Shown: positions 7,898 to 16,915, counted from the stretch's first letter. The stretch: 64,000 nt of DNA from Acidimicrobiia bacterium (GCA_023264995.1 JAHFUR010000010.1:55754-119753); one strand, 5' to 3'. Numbers and translations are program-made. The notes: generated from the letters alone by a model not told the origin.

Positions 7898-7925
7898 TAT
7901 CGGCCGGGGGGAAAGGGGAACGCCG

Positions 7926-8186
7926 TTGAGCAGCCAACGTGTCGAAGAGCTCTGGCAGCAGCGTGCCGCCTGCAAGGGCCCCCAGTCCGCGGTCTTTTTC
8001 CCGCCGTCGCAGGTCGAGCGCAAGGACGAGCGCGAAGCGCGGGAGAACCGGGCCAAGGAGATCTGCGCCATGTGCCCGGTCCGCCGGCCCTGCCTCGACT
8101 ACGCGGTCGCCATCCGGGAGCCGCACGGCATCTGGGGCGGCCTCAACGAGCTGGAGCGCAAGCAGCTCATCGCCCGGGCCGGCTAG
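7926..8186 (+). CDS. WhiB-family Fe-S transcription regulator
   Basis: 86 residues. It has the four cluster cysteines (ACKG, then CAMCPVRRPC), the GIWGG turn and a basic C-terminus (NELERKQLIARAG). The spacing C..CxxCxxxxxC ligates a [4Fe-4S] cluster in this family, which acts as a redox or NO sensor, usually with the main sigma factor. Start is TTG at 7926, preceded by GGGGGGAAAGGGGA; it starts immediately before the conserved WhiB fold. The frame is open further upstream but has no family features. It is a positional equivalent of whiB4 (Rv3681c), between the ATPase pair and a PBP gene. The last 4 bp overlap convergent selB. Confidence 0.93.
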   Translation: MSSQRVEELWQQRAACKGPQSAVFFPPSQVERKDEREARENRAKEICAMCPVRRPCLDYAVAIREPHGIWGGLNELERKQLIARAG

Positions 8187-9901
8187 ACCGGCGGCAGCCG
8201 GGGGCCGCCGATCCGGAGGTCCCCCCGCCGGCGGGTCACGCCGGTGGCGTCGAACTGGGCCAGGAGCGGCAACGCGTGCTTGCGGGTGGTCCCGAGGCCG
8301 TCACGGACCTGGGCGACGGTGACCCCATCGGGGTTCTCGACCAGCAGCTCGGCCAACCGGCGGGCGGCGGCATCGATGGCGGCCGGGGCGAAGTAGACCC
8401 CGTCGCGCTCGACCACCAGGCCCCGCCTGACCAGCTCGACCAGCTCGGCCCGGTCCACGCCCGCCGGCTCGGGGGGCGAGAACGGCGCCGCTTCGAGGGC
8501 GGCCACGAAGGGGTGGTCGGCCAGCGGGTCGACGGCGGCGGCGGGCCGAACCCGGCCGCCCTCGACCACGATCCCCTCGAGCAGCGGCAGGACCGCCCGC
8601 TGGCGGTCGGTGAGCCCGGCCCGGTCGACCCCCAGGGGCCCGGCCCCCTCGATGGCCGCGGCCAGCTCGGCCAGGGCCGCCTCGCGGGCCGCCGGCGCCA
8701 CCACCCAGCGGCCGACGTTGGGCTCCCGGCGCTCGCCTGTCATGCGTTCGAGGTCGTCGGCGGAGACCCAGCCCCGCTCGGCCACCACCCGGTCGACCGA
8801 CCGCGACGGGCGGGCCTTGGACGCGGCCAGCACCGGCGCCACGTCGAGCACCTCGCCGCCGCCGACGGTCTCGTCACGGCCGCTCTCCCGCACGATGAAG
8901 CGGTCGCCGGGCAGCAGGGCCACCGGCACGGGCAGGTGCAGGCGGACCGAACCCACCTTCCCGGGGGCGATGGCCTCTTCCCCCAGCACCCGGAGGCGCA
9001 CGGCGTGCTCGCCGGAGCCCAGGTAGACCTGGTAGGCGCCCCGCCGGCTCACCGGGTGGTCGAGGCCCTCGAGGACCTGCAGCGAGGCGTCGAACGTGCG
9101 GGTGGGGCGCCACTGGCCGGGTTTGACCAGGGCGTGGCCCCGGTGGAGCTCGTCGTGGGAGACGCCCGACAGGTTCACGGCCACCCGGCTCCCCGGCCCC
9201 ACCCGGTCACGCTGGCGCTGGAGGCTCTGCAACCCCCGCACCCGCACCTTGGCCAGCGAGGGCACGATGACCAGCTCGTCGTCGACGGCCAGGCTGCCGC
9301 CGGCCAGTGTGCCCGTGACCACCGTGCCGGAGCCCTTGGCCGCGAACACCCGGTCGACCCACAGCCGGGGCCGGTCACGGTCGACCGACGCCGGCGTGGT
9401 GGCCAGGAGGTCGTCGAGGGCGGCCCGCAGGTCGTCGACGCCCCGCCCGGCCAGCACGTCGACGTCGACCACCCCCGCGCCCTCCAGGAACGTCCCCTGG
9501 ACCTGGTCCTCCAGCTCCATGTGGGCCAGCTGGCGGGTCTCGTCGTCGACCAGGCCGACCTTGGTCAGGGCGATCAGCCCGTGGCCGACGCCCAGGAGCT
9601 GGAGGATGCGCAGGTGCTCCTCGGACTGGGGCTTCCAGCCCTCGGTGGCGGCCACGACGAACAGGCAGGCGTCGACCGCACCCACGCCGGCCAGCATGTT
9701 CTTGAGGAACCGCACGTGCCCGGGCACGTCGATGAAGGCCAGCTCCCGGCCCGACGCCAACGTGGCCCAGGCAAAGCCGAGGTCGATGGTGAGGCCGCGG
9801 GCCTTCTCCTCGGCGAAGCGGTCCGGGTCCATCCCGGTGAGGGCCAGGACCAGGGTCGACTTGCCGTGGTCGACGTGGCCGGCGGTGGCGACGACGTGCA
9901 T
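8183..9901 (-). CDS. selB: Selenocysteine-specific elongation factor SelB
   Basis: 572 residues. It is a GTPase that brings Sec-tRNA to the ribosome at UGA codons followed by a SECIS hairpin. G1 is GHVDHGKST (8-16), G3 is DVPGH (58-62), and G4 is TKVG (113-116), a variant of NKxD seen in SelB. EF-Tu-like beta-barrels follow, then C-terminal winged helices ending in GTTRKHALPLLAQFDATGVTRRRGDLRIG, the SECIS-binding signature of SelB. ATG at 9901 is 2 nt after the selA stop, so the genes are translationally coupled. The product would decode the TGA of the nearby DsrE-family gene. Confidence 0.97.
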   Translation of the reverse strand: MHVVATAGHVDHGKSTLVLALTGMDPDRFAEEKARGLTIDLGFAWATLASGRELAFIDVPGHVRFLKNMLAGVGAVDACLFVVAATEGWKPQSEEHLRILQLLGVGHGLIALTKVGLVDDETRQLAHMELEDQVQGTFLEGAGVVDVDVLAGRGVDDLRAALDDLLATTPASVDRDRPRLWVDRVFAAKGSGTVVTGTLAGGSLAVDDELVIVPSLAKVRVRGLQSLQRQRDRVGPGSRVAVNLSGVSHDELHRGHALVKPGQWRPTRTFDASLQVLEGLDHPVSRRGAYQVYLGSGEHAVRLRVLGEEAIAPGKVGSVRLHLPVPVALLPGDRFIVRESGRDETVGGGEVLDVAPVLAASKARPSRSVDRVVAERGWVSADDLERMTGERREPNVGRWVVAPAAREAALAELAAAIEGAGPLGVDRAGLTDRQRAVLPLLEGIVVEGGRVRPAAAVDPLADHPFVAALEAAPFSPPEPAGVDRAELVELVRRGLVVERDGVYFAPAAIDAAARRLAELLVENPDGVTVAQVRDGLGTTRKHALPLLAQFDATGVTRRRGDLRIGGPRLPPV

Positions 9902-9903
9902 GG

Positions 9904-11178
9904 CTACGGCCCGCCGGCCCCGGCTTGGAGGGCGGCGAGGGCGGCGGCCACCACCCCGTCGTCGGCGGGGTCGACGGTGCGGAGGTCGCAGATCGTCATG
10001 CCCTCGTGGACGCGGGCGACGATCGGCGGGTCGCCGGCCCGGAGGGCGGCGGCGTGGTCGCCGGCGATGGCGACGCCGGCCGAGGGCACGTCCTGCCCGG
10101 GCACCGACCCGCCGCCGGCGACGGCCACCGTGCCGACCACCGTGCCGACGCCGAGGGCCTCGGCCCGGCGGCGCAGGCCGGCGACGGGGGCGGCGGCCAT
10201 GCGCCAGAACGGGATGGCGTCGCCGTCGCGGCGCAGGTAGGCCAGGGCCGTCTCCTGGAGGGCGGCCAGGACCAGCCCGCCGGGGCGGAGCGCCCGGTTC
10301 AGCGGGTGGCGGGCGCACAGGGCGACGAGGTCGGCGCGGCCGGCGATGATCCCGGCCTGGGGGCCGCCCATCAGCTTGTCGCCCGAGAAGGTGACCAGGC
10401 CGGCGCCGGCGGCCAGGGTCTGGCGGGCCGCGGGTTCGCCGGCCAGCCACGGCGGCGGGCCGCCGGCCAGCCAGGGTGTGGCCGCGTCGAGGAGGCCCGA
10501 CCCGATGTCGGCCACGACCGGCGGGCCCAGGGCGGCCAGGGCGGCCACGCCCACGTCCTCGGTGAAGCCGATGATCCGGTAGTTCGACTGGTGGACCTTC
10601 AGGACCAGGGCGACGTCGCCGGCCACCGCGGCGCGGTAGTCAGCCAGGCGGGTGCGGTTGGTCGTGCCCACCTCCACCAGCTCGCAGCCCGACTGGGCCA
10701 TCACCTCGGGCACCCGGAAGCCGCCGCCGATCTCGACCAGCTCGCCCCGGGACACGACCACTGAGCGGCCCCGGGCCAGGGCGGCCAGCACCAGCATCAG
10801 GGCCGACGCCCCGTTGTTGACCACCAGGGCCGCCTCGGCGCCGGCAGCCAGGGCCAGGAGGCGGGCGGCATGGTCGCTGCGCGACGCCCGCGAGCCGCTC
10901 ACCAGGTCGAACTCCAGGTTCGAGTACCGCCGGGCGCCGGCGGCCGGCATCGACGGGAGGGGTGCCCGGCCCAGGTTGGTGTGCAGGATCACCCCGGTGG
11001 CGTTGATCACCGGGCCCAGCAGGGCGACGGCGACGGCCTCGGCCCGGGCCCGGGCCGACGACGGGTCGCCGGCGGCGATGGCGGCCCGGGCCACGTCGAC
11101 CAGGAGGGGGTGGGGCAGGCCCGTGTCGCGGATGCCCCGGGCCAGGGCGTCGACCGAGGGCGGGCGGTCCGGGGGCAT
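9904..11178 (-). CDS. selA: L-seryl-tRNA(Sec) selenium transferase SelA
   Basis: 424 residues. A PLP enzyme that converts Ser-tRNA(Sec) to Sec-tRNA(Sec) using selenophosphate. The PLP lysine is Lys268 in VTFSGDKLMGGPQAG. Family stretches VINATGVILHTNLGRAPL, YSNLEFDLVSGSRASR and NNGASALML are present. It is about 40 residues shorter than E. coli SelA at the N-terminus. ATG at 11178 is taken because the helix PPDRPPSVDALARG begins there; an in-frame extension to 11253 would cross into the divergent PBP gene. First gene of the selA-selB operon, 41 bp from the divergent PBP start. selD is not in the window. Confidence 0.96.
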   Translation of the reverse strand: MPPDRPPSVDALARGIRDTGLPHPLLVDVARAAIAAGDPSSARARAEAVAVALLGPVINATGVILHTNLGRAPLPSMPAAGARRYSNLEFDLVSGSRASRSDHAARLLALAAGAEAALVVNNGASALMLVLAALARGRSVVVSRGELVEIGGGFRVPEVMAQSGCELVEVGTTNRTRLADYRAAVAGDVALVLKVHQSNYRIIGFTEDVGVAALAALGPPVVADIGSGLLDAATPWLAGGPPPWLAGEPAARQTLAAGAGLVTFSGDKLMGGPQAGIIAGRADLVALCARHPLNRALRPGGLVLAALQETALAYLRRDGDAIPFWRMAAAPVAGLRRRAEALGVGTVVGTVAVAGGGSVPGQDVPSAGVAIAGDHAAALRAGDPPIVARVHEGMTICDLRTVDPADDGVVAAALAALQAGAGGP

Positions 11179-11219
11179 CGACCAGACGATAGGCCCGAGC
11201 CGCGCGAAGCTGGGGCGCC

Positions 11220-13466
11220 TTGGACTGGAACCTTGACCCGATCCGGGTGGCAAAGGCCGTCGCCACCTTCCTCGTCGTCGCCATCCTCATCCCGCTCGTC
11301 ACCGCCGGCACCGCGCTGGCCTCGATCGTGTACCTGCCGCTGCCGGCGCCACCGCTGCCTACGCCGGCGCCGGGAGTCGAGTCCCGCATCACCCACATCT
11401 TCGACTCGACGGGCAAGGAGATCGGCGTCCTCCGCAAGTTCGACACGAGCATCCCGGTGAAGGCCAGCGACATCCCCGAGGTGCTCAAGCAGGCCGTGGT
11501 GTCGGTGGAGGACAAGCGCTTCTACTCCCACGGCGGCATCGACCCAATCGGTGCCGTGCGGGCGCTGTGGGCCGACCTCCGGGGCAAGCGGGTCGTGCAG
11601 GGCGGGTCGACGATCACCCAGCAGTACGTCAAGAACACCTACACGTCGGGTGAGCGCACGCTGGCCCGGAAGATCCGCGAGGCAGTCCTGGCCAGCCAGC
11701 TCGACCGCAAGGTGACCAAGGACGAGATCCTCTACCGCTACCTGTCCAGCATCTACCTGGGCGGCGGGGCCTACGGCATCGGCGCGGCGGCCGAGTCGTA
11801 CTTCAAGAAGCCGGTGAACGAGCTGAACGCCTCCGAGTCGGCCATGATCGCCGGCCTCATCTCCGCTCCCTCCGACTTCGAGCCCCGCACCAACCCCCGG
11901 CAGGCCGAGACCAACCGGGTCTTCGTGCTCGACGAGATGCTGCGCCAGAACCGCATCTCGCCGGCCGTCCACGACGAGGCCGTGGCCCAGAAGCTGTTCA
12001 TCCCGACGGCGGAAACACCCAAGCCCACCGGTCCGGCCACCATCGTCCACCCGTTGGAGCTGCAGTCGGCCACCCAGCCCTACTACGTCGACTATGTGCG
12101 CCGGTACCTGTCAGCCCGGTACGGCGCCGACATCGTCTACCGGGGGGGCCTCAAGGTGGAGACCGCCCTCGACCCCAAGCTGCAATCCCTGGCCGAGGAC
12201 TCGGTCAAGAAGGCGCTGTCGGGCACCTTGCCTCCCCTGGAGATGGCCCTGGTCAGCGTGGAGCCCAACACCGGGTTCGTGCGGGCCATGGTGGGCGGGC
12301 GCGACTTCGCCAAGTCCCAGGTCAACCTGGCCCTCGGCAACTGCCCCGACGACTACGTGGTCCCCGCCGACGGGCCGATCTGCCTGAGCGGGGGCGGGAG
12401 CGGCCGCCAGCCCGGGTCGTCGATGAAGGCCGTCACCCTGGCCAAGGCCTACGAGGAGGGCATCGGCCCCGGCCGGGTCTACTCGGGGCCGGGCACCTAC
12501 ACCGTCCCCGGGTGCAAGGGCGACCAGTGCACCGTGCACAACGTGGAGAGCGGCTCCTACGGCTCGATCTCGCTGAAGCAGGCGACGGCGTACTCGGTGA
12601 ACACGGTCTTCGCCCAGCTCATTGGCGACGTCGGCGTCAAGAACACGGCGGAGATGGCCCACCGCCTGGGCATCACCATGGTGGCCGCCGACGGCAACCA
12701 GCCCAACGGTGAGCCCTACGGCGTCAGCCTCACCCTGGGGGCGGCCGAGGTGTCGCCCCTCGACATGGCGTCGGCGTACAGCGTGTTCGCCGCCCGGGGC
12801 GTGCAGTACGCGTCGACGCCGATCATGCGGGTCACCGACGCCAACGGCAAGGTCCTGGAGGACAACACCAAGCGCGCCGGCAAGCGGGTGCTGGCCGAGG
12901 CGGTGGCCGACAACGTGACCGACGCCCTCAAGGGCGTCATCAACGGGGGCACCGGCACTGGGGCCAACATCGGCCGGCCCGACGGCGCCGCCGGGAAGAC
13001 CGGTTCCACCGAGAACAACGCCGACGCCTGGTTCGTGGGCTTCACGCCGGCGCTGTCGACGGCCATCTGGATGGGCTACAGCGACAGCAACAACAAGTCG
13101 CTCAAGAACATCAAGGGCGTCGCCACGGTGTACGGCGGCACCATCCCGGCGTCGACCTGGAGGGACTACATGAGCCAGGCCCTCAAGGGGGCGCCGGCCG
13201 CCGACTTCCCCAAGCCGGCGCCGCTGGCCGGCGACATCGGGGCCGGCCCCCGCCGCCAGCCCGAGGATCTCCGCCCCCAGATCGTCGAGCCCATCTACAT
13301 CACGCCGCCGATCACCCTGTTCCTCGACCCGCCGACCACCTTGTTGCGGCCGCCGACGACGACCATCCCGCCGTTCCTCGGCTTCCTCACCACCACCACC
13401 CGACCACCGACGACCACGACCACAACGGTGCCGGCCACCACCTCGACCTCCCGCCTCTTCCCCTAG
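11220..13466 (+). CDS. Class A penicillin-binding protein (PonA-like)
   Basis: 748 residues. Bifunctional peptidoglycan glycosyltransferase and transpeptidase. Membrane anchor about 12-38; GT51 domain with catalytic Glu97 in VEDKRFYSHGG and GGSTITQQ (128-135). Transpeptidase has S400-SMK403 (SxxK), S459-V-N461 and K593-TG. A Pro/Thr-rich extracellular tail (TTTTRPPTTTTTTV) ends the protein without PASTA repeats. Start is TTG at 11220. It lies back-to-back with selA and is a paralogue of the PBP at 59.3-61.6 kb. Position relative to the ATPase pair and whiB resembles ponA2 (Rv3682). Confidence 0.95.
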   Translation: MDWNLDPIRVAKAVATFLVVAILIPLVTAGTALASIVYLPLPAPPLPTPAPGVESRITHIFDSTGKEIGVLRKFDTSIPVKASDIPEVLKQAVVSVEDKRFYSHGGIDPIGAVRALWADLRGKRVVQGGSTITQQYVKNTYTSGERTLARKIREAVLASQLDRKVTKDEILYRYLSSIYLGGGAYGIGAAAESYFKKPVNELNASESAMIAGLISAPSDFEPRTNPRQAETNRVFVLDEMLRQNRISPAVHDEAVAQKLFIPTAETPKPTGPATIVHPLELQSATQPYYVDYVRRYLSARYGADIVYRGGLKVETALDPKLQSLAEDSVKKALSGTLPPLEMALVSVEPNTGFVRAMVGGRDFAKSQVNLALGNCPDDYVVPADGPICLSGGGSGRQPGSSMKAVTLAKAYEEGIGPGRVYSGPGTYTVPGCKGDQCTVHNVESGSYGSISLKQATAYSVNTVFAQLIGDVGVKNTAEMAHRLGITMVAADGNQPNGEPYGVSLTLGAAEVSPLDMASAYSVFAARGVQYASTPIMRVTDANGKVLEDNTKRAGKRVLAEAVADNVTDALKGVINGGTGTGANIGRPDGAAGKTGSTENNADAWFVGFTPALSTAIWMGYSDSNNKSLKNIKGVATVYGGTIPASTWRDYMSQALKGAPAADFPKPAPLAGDIGAGPRRQPEDLRPQIVEPIYITPPITLFLDPPTTLLRPPTTTIPPFLGFLTTTTRPPTTTTTTVPATTSTSRLFP

Positions 13467-13484
13467 CTGTCCTCGCCGCGTGAC

Positions 13485-14423
13485 CTAGCCGCGTGACGTG
13501 GTGGTGGTCGTGGCGTTGATGCCCGTCGGCGCCACCGTGGTGGGGACGGCGGCGTTGCCCGTGCCGCAGGCCAGCACCCGGTCGCAGGCGGCGGCGATGG
13601 GGACGGCGTAGAAGGTGGTGTCGGTGGCGCCGGCGCCGGGGGTCAGCGCCAGGGACACCATGCCCAGGATCTGGCCCCGGTCGTTGAGGAGCGGGGCGCC
13701 CTGGCGGCGCTCGTCGATGAAGATGTTGTGCTGGATGCTCGTGGCCGAGACGCTCGACACCACGCCGGCCACGGCGGCCCCGCCAGACCCGCCCAGCACA
13801 TAGACCTTGTCGCCCGGCTTGGCCGCCGGGTCACCGTCGGCCCACGACAGCGACGGCGCGGTGCGGCCGGTCACCAGCAGGGCCATGTCCCGGTCCTCCT
13901 GCCATGTCCACAGGGTGGCCCTGACCTCGGTACCGCCGTTGCGCACCACGATGTCGGGGCCGGGGATCCGGGTGGCGGCCCGCACGATCGACAGCGACGT
14001 GATGAGGTAGGTCTGCCCACCGAACGAGCCGGCGATGAACCCCGACCCTTCCACCGGGCGGCCGGCGTCGTCCAGGCTGCTCACCGACCAGATCGACGGG
14101 CCGGCCTTCTTGGCGATCCCTTCGGGGTTCAGGATCTCCGGCGCCTTGGTGGTGGTGGGGCCGGCCGGTTCCGAGGTGGGGGGCACGGTCGGGGCCACCC
14201 GGGTCTGGTCGGCGGGGTCGACGGCGGCGATCTGGGCATTGTCCGACGACGTGTAGATCAGGGCGCCGGTGAAACCCACCAGCATCGACACCACGATCGA
14301 GATGACGATGATGCCGAAGGCGCTCGGGGGCCAGAAGTGCCGGCGCAGGAACGGCTTGCGATCGGCATCGGAGAGCGTCGGCGTGTCGTCGGACCGCTGG
14401 AAGAAGCGTGAGCTCTCGAACAT
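13485..14423 (-). CDS. Membrane-anchored trypsin-like protein, triad lost
   Basis: 312 residues. Cytoplasmic N-terminus, one membrane helix (about 36-60; AFGIIVISIVVSMLVGFTGALIY), a Pro/Thr linker, then a HtrA/trypsin-like beta-barrel (about 110-285). The catalytic His position reads TSLSIV instead of TxxHV. The Asp region is kept (WQEDRDMALLV). The Ser motif GNSGGPL is replaced by RRQGAPLLN, so it lacks at least His and Ser and is probably not a protease. It may bind peptides or act as a scaffold at the envelope. It is convergent with the PBP gene, 18 bp apart; a C-terminal TTTTTS tail is like that of its neighbour. Confidence 0.78.
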   Translation of the reverse strand: MFESSRFFQRSDDTPTLSDADRKPFLRRHFWPPSAFGIIVISIVVSMLVGFTGALIYTSSDNAQIAAVDPADQTRVAPTVPPTSEPAGPTTTKAPEILNPEGIAKKAGPSIWSVSSLDDAGRPVEGSGFIAGSFGGQTYLITSLSIVRAATRIPGPDIVVRNGGTEVRATLWTWQEDRDMALLVTGRTAPSLSWADGDPAAKPGDKVYVLGGSGGAAVAGVVSSVSATSIQHNIFIDERRQGAPLLNDRGQILGMVSLALTPGAGATDTTFYAVPIAAACDRVLACGTGNAAVPTTVAPTGINATTTTTSRG

Positions 14424-14453
14424 CGGGATCGCACGAGAGTACCCGGCGGTACC

Positions 14454-14867
14454 ATGGAGGCCATGGTCGGCGTGCTTGTCGTGCTCTTCCTCGTCGTCCC
14501 CCTGGCGGAGCTGTACGTGATCATCCAGGTCGGCCAGGCCTTCGGCGCCCTCAACACCATCGCCCTCCTGATCGTCATCAGCGCCGCCGGCGCCTGGCTG
14601 GTGAAGCGGGAGGGGCTGCACGTCTGGCGCCGGTTCCAGCAGCAGGTGGGGGCGGGAGCGGTGCCGGGCAAGGAGATCGCCGACGGGGTCATGGTCCTCG
14701 TCGCCGGTGCCCTCCTGCTGGCCCCCGGGTTCCTCACCGATATCGCCGGCATCCTCCTGCTGCTCCCGCCGGTGCGTGCCGCCATCCGCACGTTGGTCAT
14801 GCGGCGGGCGGCCCGGCGAGCCGGGATCATCTGGCTGGACAGCGGCCACGGCGGCTTCGGTGGCTGA
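14454..14867 (+). CDS. fxsA: FxsA-family membrane protein
   Basis: 137 residues. Conserved FxsA pattern: VPLAELYVIIQVGQAFGALNTIALLIVISAAGAWLVKREG, then GKEIADGVMVLVAGALLLAPGFLTDIAGILLLLPPVR. Three to four short membrane helices. E. coli FxsA affects exclusion of phage T7 by the F plasmid; the general role is unknown. ATG at 14454 is used, with ATG 14463 as alternative. The 3' end overlaps the next gene by 8 bp, indicating coupling. Confidence 0.88.
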   Translation: MEAMVGVLVVLFLVVPLAELYVIIQVGQAFGALNTIALLIVISAAGAWLVKREGLHVWRRFQQQVGAGAVPGKEIADGVMVLVAGALLLAPGFLTDIAGILLLLPPVRAAIRTLVMRRAARRAGIIWLDSGHGGFGG

Positions 14868-15654
14868 CCTGTCGCCCGGGGTGGCATCGGCCATCAGCCC
14901 TCTGGTGCGCCGCATCGTCGCCCCCAACGCCGGCCCCCTCACCGGCGCCGGCTCCAACACCTACCTGGTCGGGGTGGACGAGATCGTCGTCGTCGACCCA
15001 GGCCCGGCCATCGCCAGCCACGTCGAGGCCATCGTCGGCTGCGGTGGCGACCGCATCCGCTGGATCGCCGTGACCCACGCCCATGCCGACCACGCCGGCG
15101 CCGCCGCGGCCCTGGCCGAGCGCACCGGCGCCGAGCTCCTGGCCTTCCCCGCGATCGCCGAGGGGTTGGTGGTGGAGTCCACCGAGTTCGGCGTGCTGGC
15201 CATGCACACGCCGGGCCACAGCCCCGACCACGTCTGCTACCTGCTCGAGGAGGAGCGCATGCTCTTCTCCGGCGACACGGTGCTCGACGGGTCGACGGTG
15301 ATGATCGCCCCGCCCGAGGGCGACATGGCCGCCTACCTGGCCTCCCTCGAACGCCTGAGCAGCCGGCGCCTGCGGCTGCGCACCATCGCGCCCGGCCACG
15401 GGCGGCTCATCGACGACCCGGCGGCCCGTCTGGCCGGCTACCTCGCCCACCGGCTGGAGCGGGAGGCGTCGATCGTGGCCGCCCTCGAAGCCGGCGCCGT
15501 CACCATCGACCAGGTGGTGGACGCGGTCTACGTCGACCTGCATGCCACCCTCCGGGACGCGGCGGCCGCCACCGTCCACGCCCACCTCATCAAGCTGGCG
15601 GCCGACGGCCGGGCCACGGGCACCGACGGCGCCTGGCACGCCCGGGCCGCCTGA
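14860..15654 (+). CDS. Metallo-beta-lactamase fold hydrolase
   Basis: 264 residues of LACTB2/glyoxalase II-like type. Metal ligands: HAHADHAG, a later His in HTPGHSPDH, Asp in LFSGDTVLDGS, and a C-terminal His in APGHG. The C-terminal winged-helix-like part (VDAVYVDLHATLRDAAAATVHAHLIKLAADGRA) is typical of LACTB2, an endoribonuclease in animals; the bacterial substrate is unknown. GTG start at 14860 overlaps the fxsA stop. M. tuberculosis also has an MBL-fold gene and a RidA-type gene beside this ATPase/whiB region. Confidence 0.88.
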   Translation: MADLSPGVASAISPLVRRIVAPNAGPLTGAGSNTYLVGVDEIVVVDPGPAIASHVEAIVGCGGDRIRWIAVTHAHADHAGAAAALAERTGAELLAFPAIAEGLVVESTEFGVLAMHTPGHSPDHVCYLLEEERMLFSGDTVLDGSTVMIAPPEGDMAAYLASLERLSSRRLRLRTIAPGHGRLIDDPAARLAGYLAHRLEREASIVAALEAGAVTIDQVVDAVYVDLHATLRDAAAATVHAHLIKLAADGRATGTDGAWHARAA

Positions 15655-15708
15655 GGCACCCGTTCTTTGTCCTCTCAGCCACCATGGCGGTAGCTCAGCG
15701 GACAACGT

Positions 15709-16875
15709 TCAGCGGCTGACCGGGCCGAGCGCCGCCTCCACGCTGGCCAGCATCCGGGCCGTGCAGCCGGCCATGTCCACCGGGGGGAGCAGCTCGTCGG
15801 CGATGCGGTCGGCGGCGGCAGCGAAGGCGGCGCCGGCCGCGCTCTGGGGCGCGGCCACCGACAGGGGCTTGCCGGAGTCGTTGGCCGCGCTGACCGCCGG
15901 CTCCAGGGGCACCTGGGCCAGGAGGGGGACGCCCAGGTCGGTGGCCAGGGTCTGGCCGCCGCCGGAACCGAAGAGGGCGTACACCTCGCCGTGGTCGCAG
16001 GTGAAGGTGCTCATGTTCTCGATCACGCCGAGGACCTTGAGGTAGGACCGGCGGGCCATGTCGGCCACCCGCACGGCCACCTTCTGGGCGGCCAGCGCCG
16101 GCGTGGTCACGACCAGCACCTCGGCCCGGGGCAGGATGCGCCCGAGGGCCATCTGCACGTCGCCGGTGCCGGGGGGCATGTCGAGGAGCAGGTAATCGAG
16201 GTCGCCCCAGGCCACCTTGGTGAGGAACTCCTCCAGGGCCTTGGCCAGCATCAGGCCCCGCCACATGATGGCCTTGTCCTCGTCGTCGACGACCAGGCCC
16301 ATGCTGACCACCTTCAGCTTGCCCGAGCCCACCACGATCTCGTGGGGGCGGATGAGGCCGGTGTCGCCGGCGCCCAGGCGCACATTGATGCCCAGCATCC
16401 GGGGGACGCTGAAACCCCAGATGTCGGCGTCGAGCACGCCCACGCTGAAGCCCCGGGCGGCCAGGGCCGACGCCAGGTTCACCGTCACGCTGCTCTTGCC
16501 CACACCGCCCTTGCCGCTGGCGACGGCCAGGATGCGGGCGGTGAGGGGGACTTCGGTGGCCGGCGCCCGGTTGGCGGCCGACTTGCGGGCCCGCTGCATG
16601 ACCTTGGACCGCTGCTCCTGGTCCATCTCCCCGAAGTGGACCTTCACGCCGGCGACCCCGGGCAGGCCCGACACCTTGGACTGCACGTCGTCGCGGATCT
16701 GGACCCGGAGCGGGCAGCCGGAGATGGTGAGGGCGACGGTGACCTCGACCCAGCCGTCGTCGTTGACCTCCACGCCGTTGACCATGCCGAGCTCGACGAT
16801 GTCGGCGCCCAGCTCGGGGTCGACCACCCCGCGAAGGGTGGCCATGACGTCGTCGGGGGTAGGCAGAAGGGTCAC
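15709..16875 (-). CDS. mrp: Mrp/ApbC-type Fe-S cluster carrier ATPase
   Basis: 388 residues. N-terminal MIP18/DUF59 domain (about 5-95; LRGVVDPELGADIVELGMV, LTISGCPLR) and C-terminal P-loop domain with deviant Walker A SGKGGVGKSS, DADIWGFSVPRM and LLLDMPPGTGD. ENMSTFTCDHG has a single Cys where many Mrp proteins have CxxC. Such proteins bind and transfer [4Fe-4S] clusters. GTG at 16875 (VTLLPTPDDV) starts the domain; a longer frame would run through the operator into the divergent gene. It lies head-to-head with the SufR-like regulator, 40 bp apart. Confidence 0.92.
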   Translation of the reverse strand: MTLLPTPDDVMATLRGVVDPELGADIVELGMVNGVEVNDDGWVEVTVALTISGCPLRVQIRDDVQSKVSGLPGVAGVKVHFGEMDQEQRSKVMQRARKSAANRAPATEVPLTARILAVASGKGGVGKSSVTVNLASALAARGFSVGVLDADIWGFSVPRMLGINVRLGAGDTGLIRPHEIVVGSGKLKVVSMGLVVDDEDKAIMWRGLMLAKALEEFLTKVAWGDLDYLLLDMPPGTGDVQMALGRILPRAEVLVVTTPALAAQKVAVRVADMARRSYLKVLGVIENMSTFTCDHGEVYALFGSGGGQTLATDLGVPLLAQVPLEPAVSAANDSGKPLSVAAPQSAAGAAFAAAADRIADELLPPVDMAGCTARMLASVEAALGPVSR

Positions 16876-16885
16876 GCCCTGGATT

Positions 16886-16905
16886 TTACCGGTCTTGGCC
16901 GGTAA
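16886..16905. promoter_or_regulatory. Palindromic operator TTACCGG-N6-CCGGTAA
   Basis: A perfect 7-bp-arm inverted repeat sits in the 40-bp gap between divergent mrp and the SufR-like gene. Its location and symmetry make it the likely binding site of that dimeric regulator, controlling both directions. The assignment is inference. Confidence 0.6.
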
Positions 16906-16915
16906 TATCGAGCCC

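Noticed and set aside
8183..10450. A 755-residue SelB with an N-terminal extension
   Set aside because: The extension is an Arg/Gly-rich shadow of selA in another frame; the GTPase domain begins at ATG 9901.
13471..13500. Tandem GCCGCGTGAC motif
   Set aside because: Two short copies between convergent gene ends; too small and isolated to call a repeat element.
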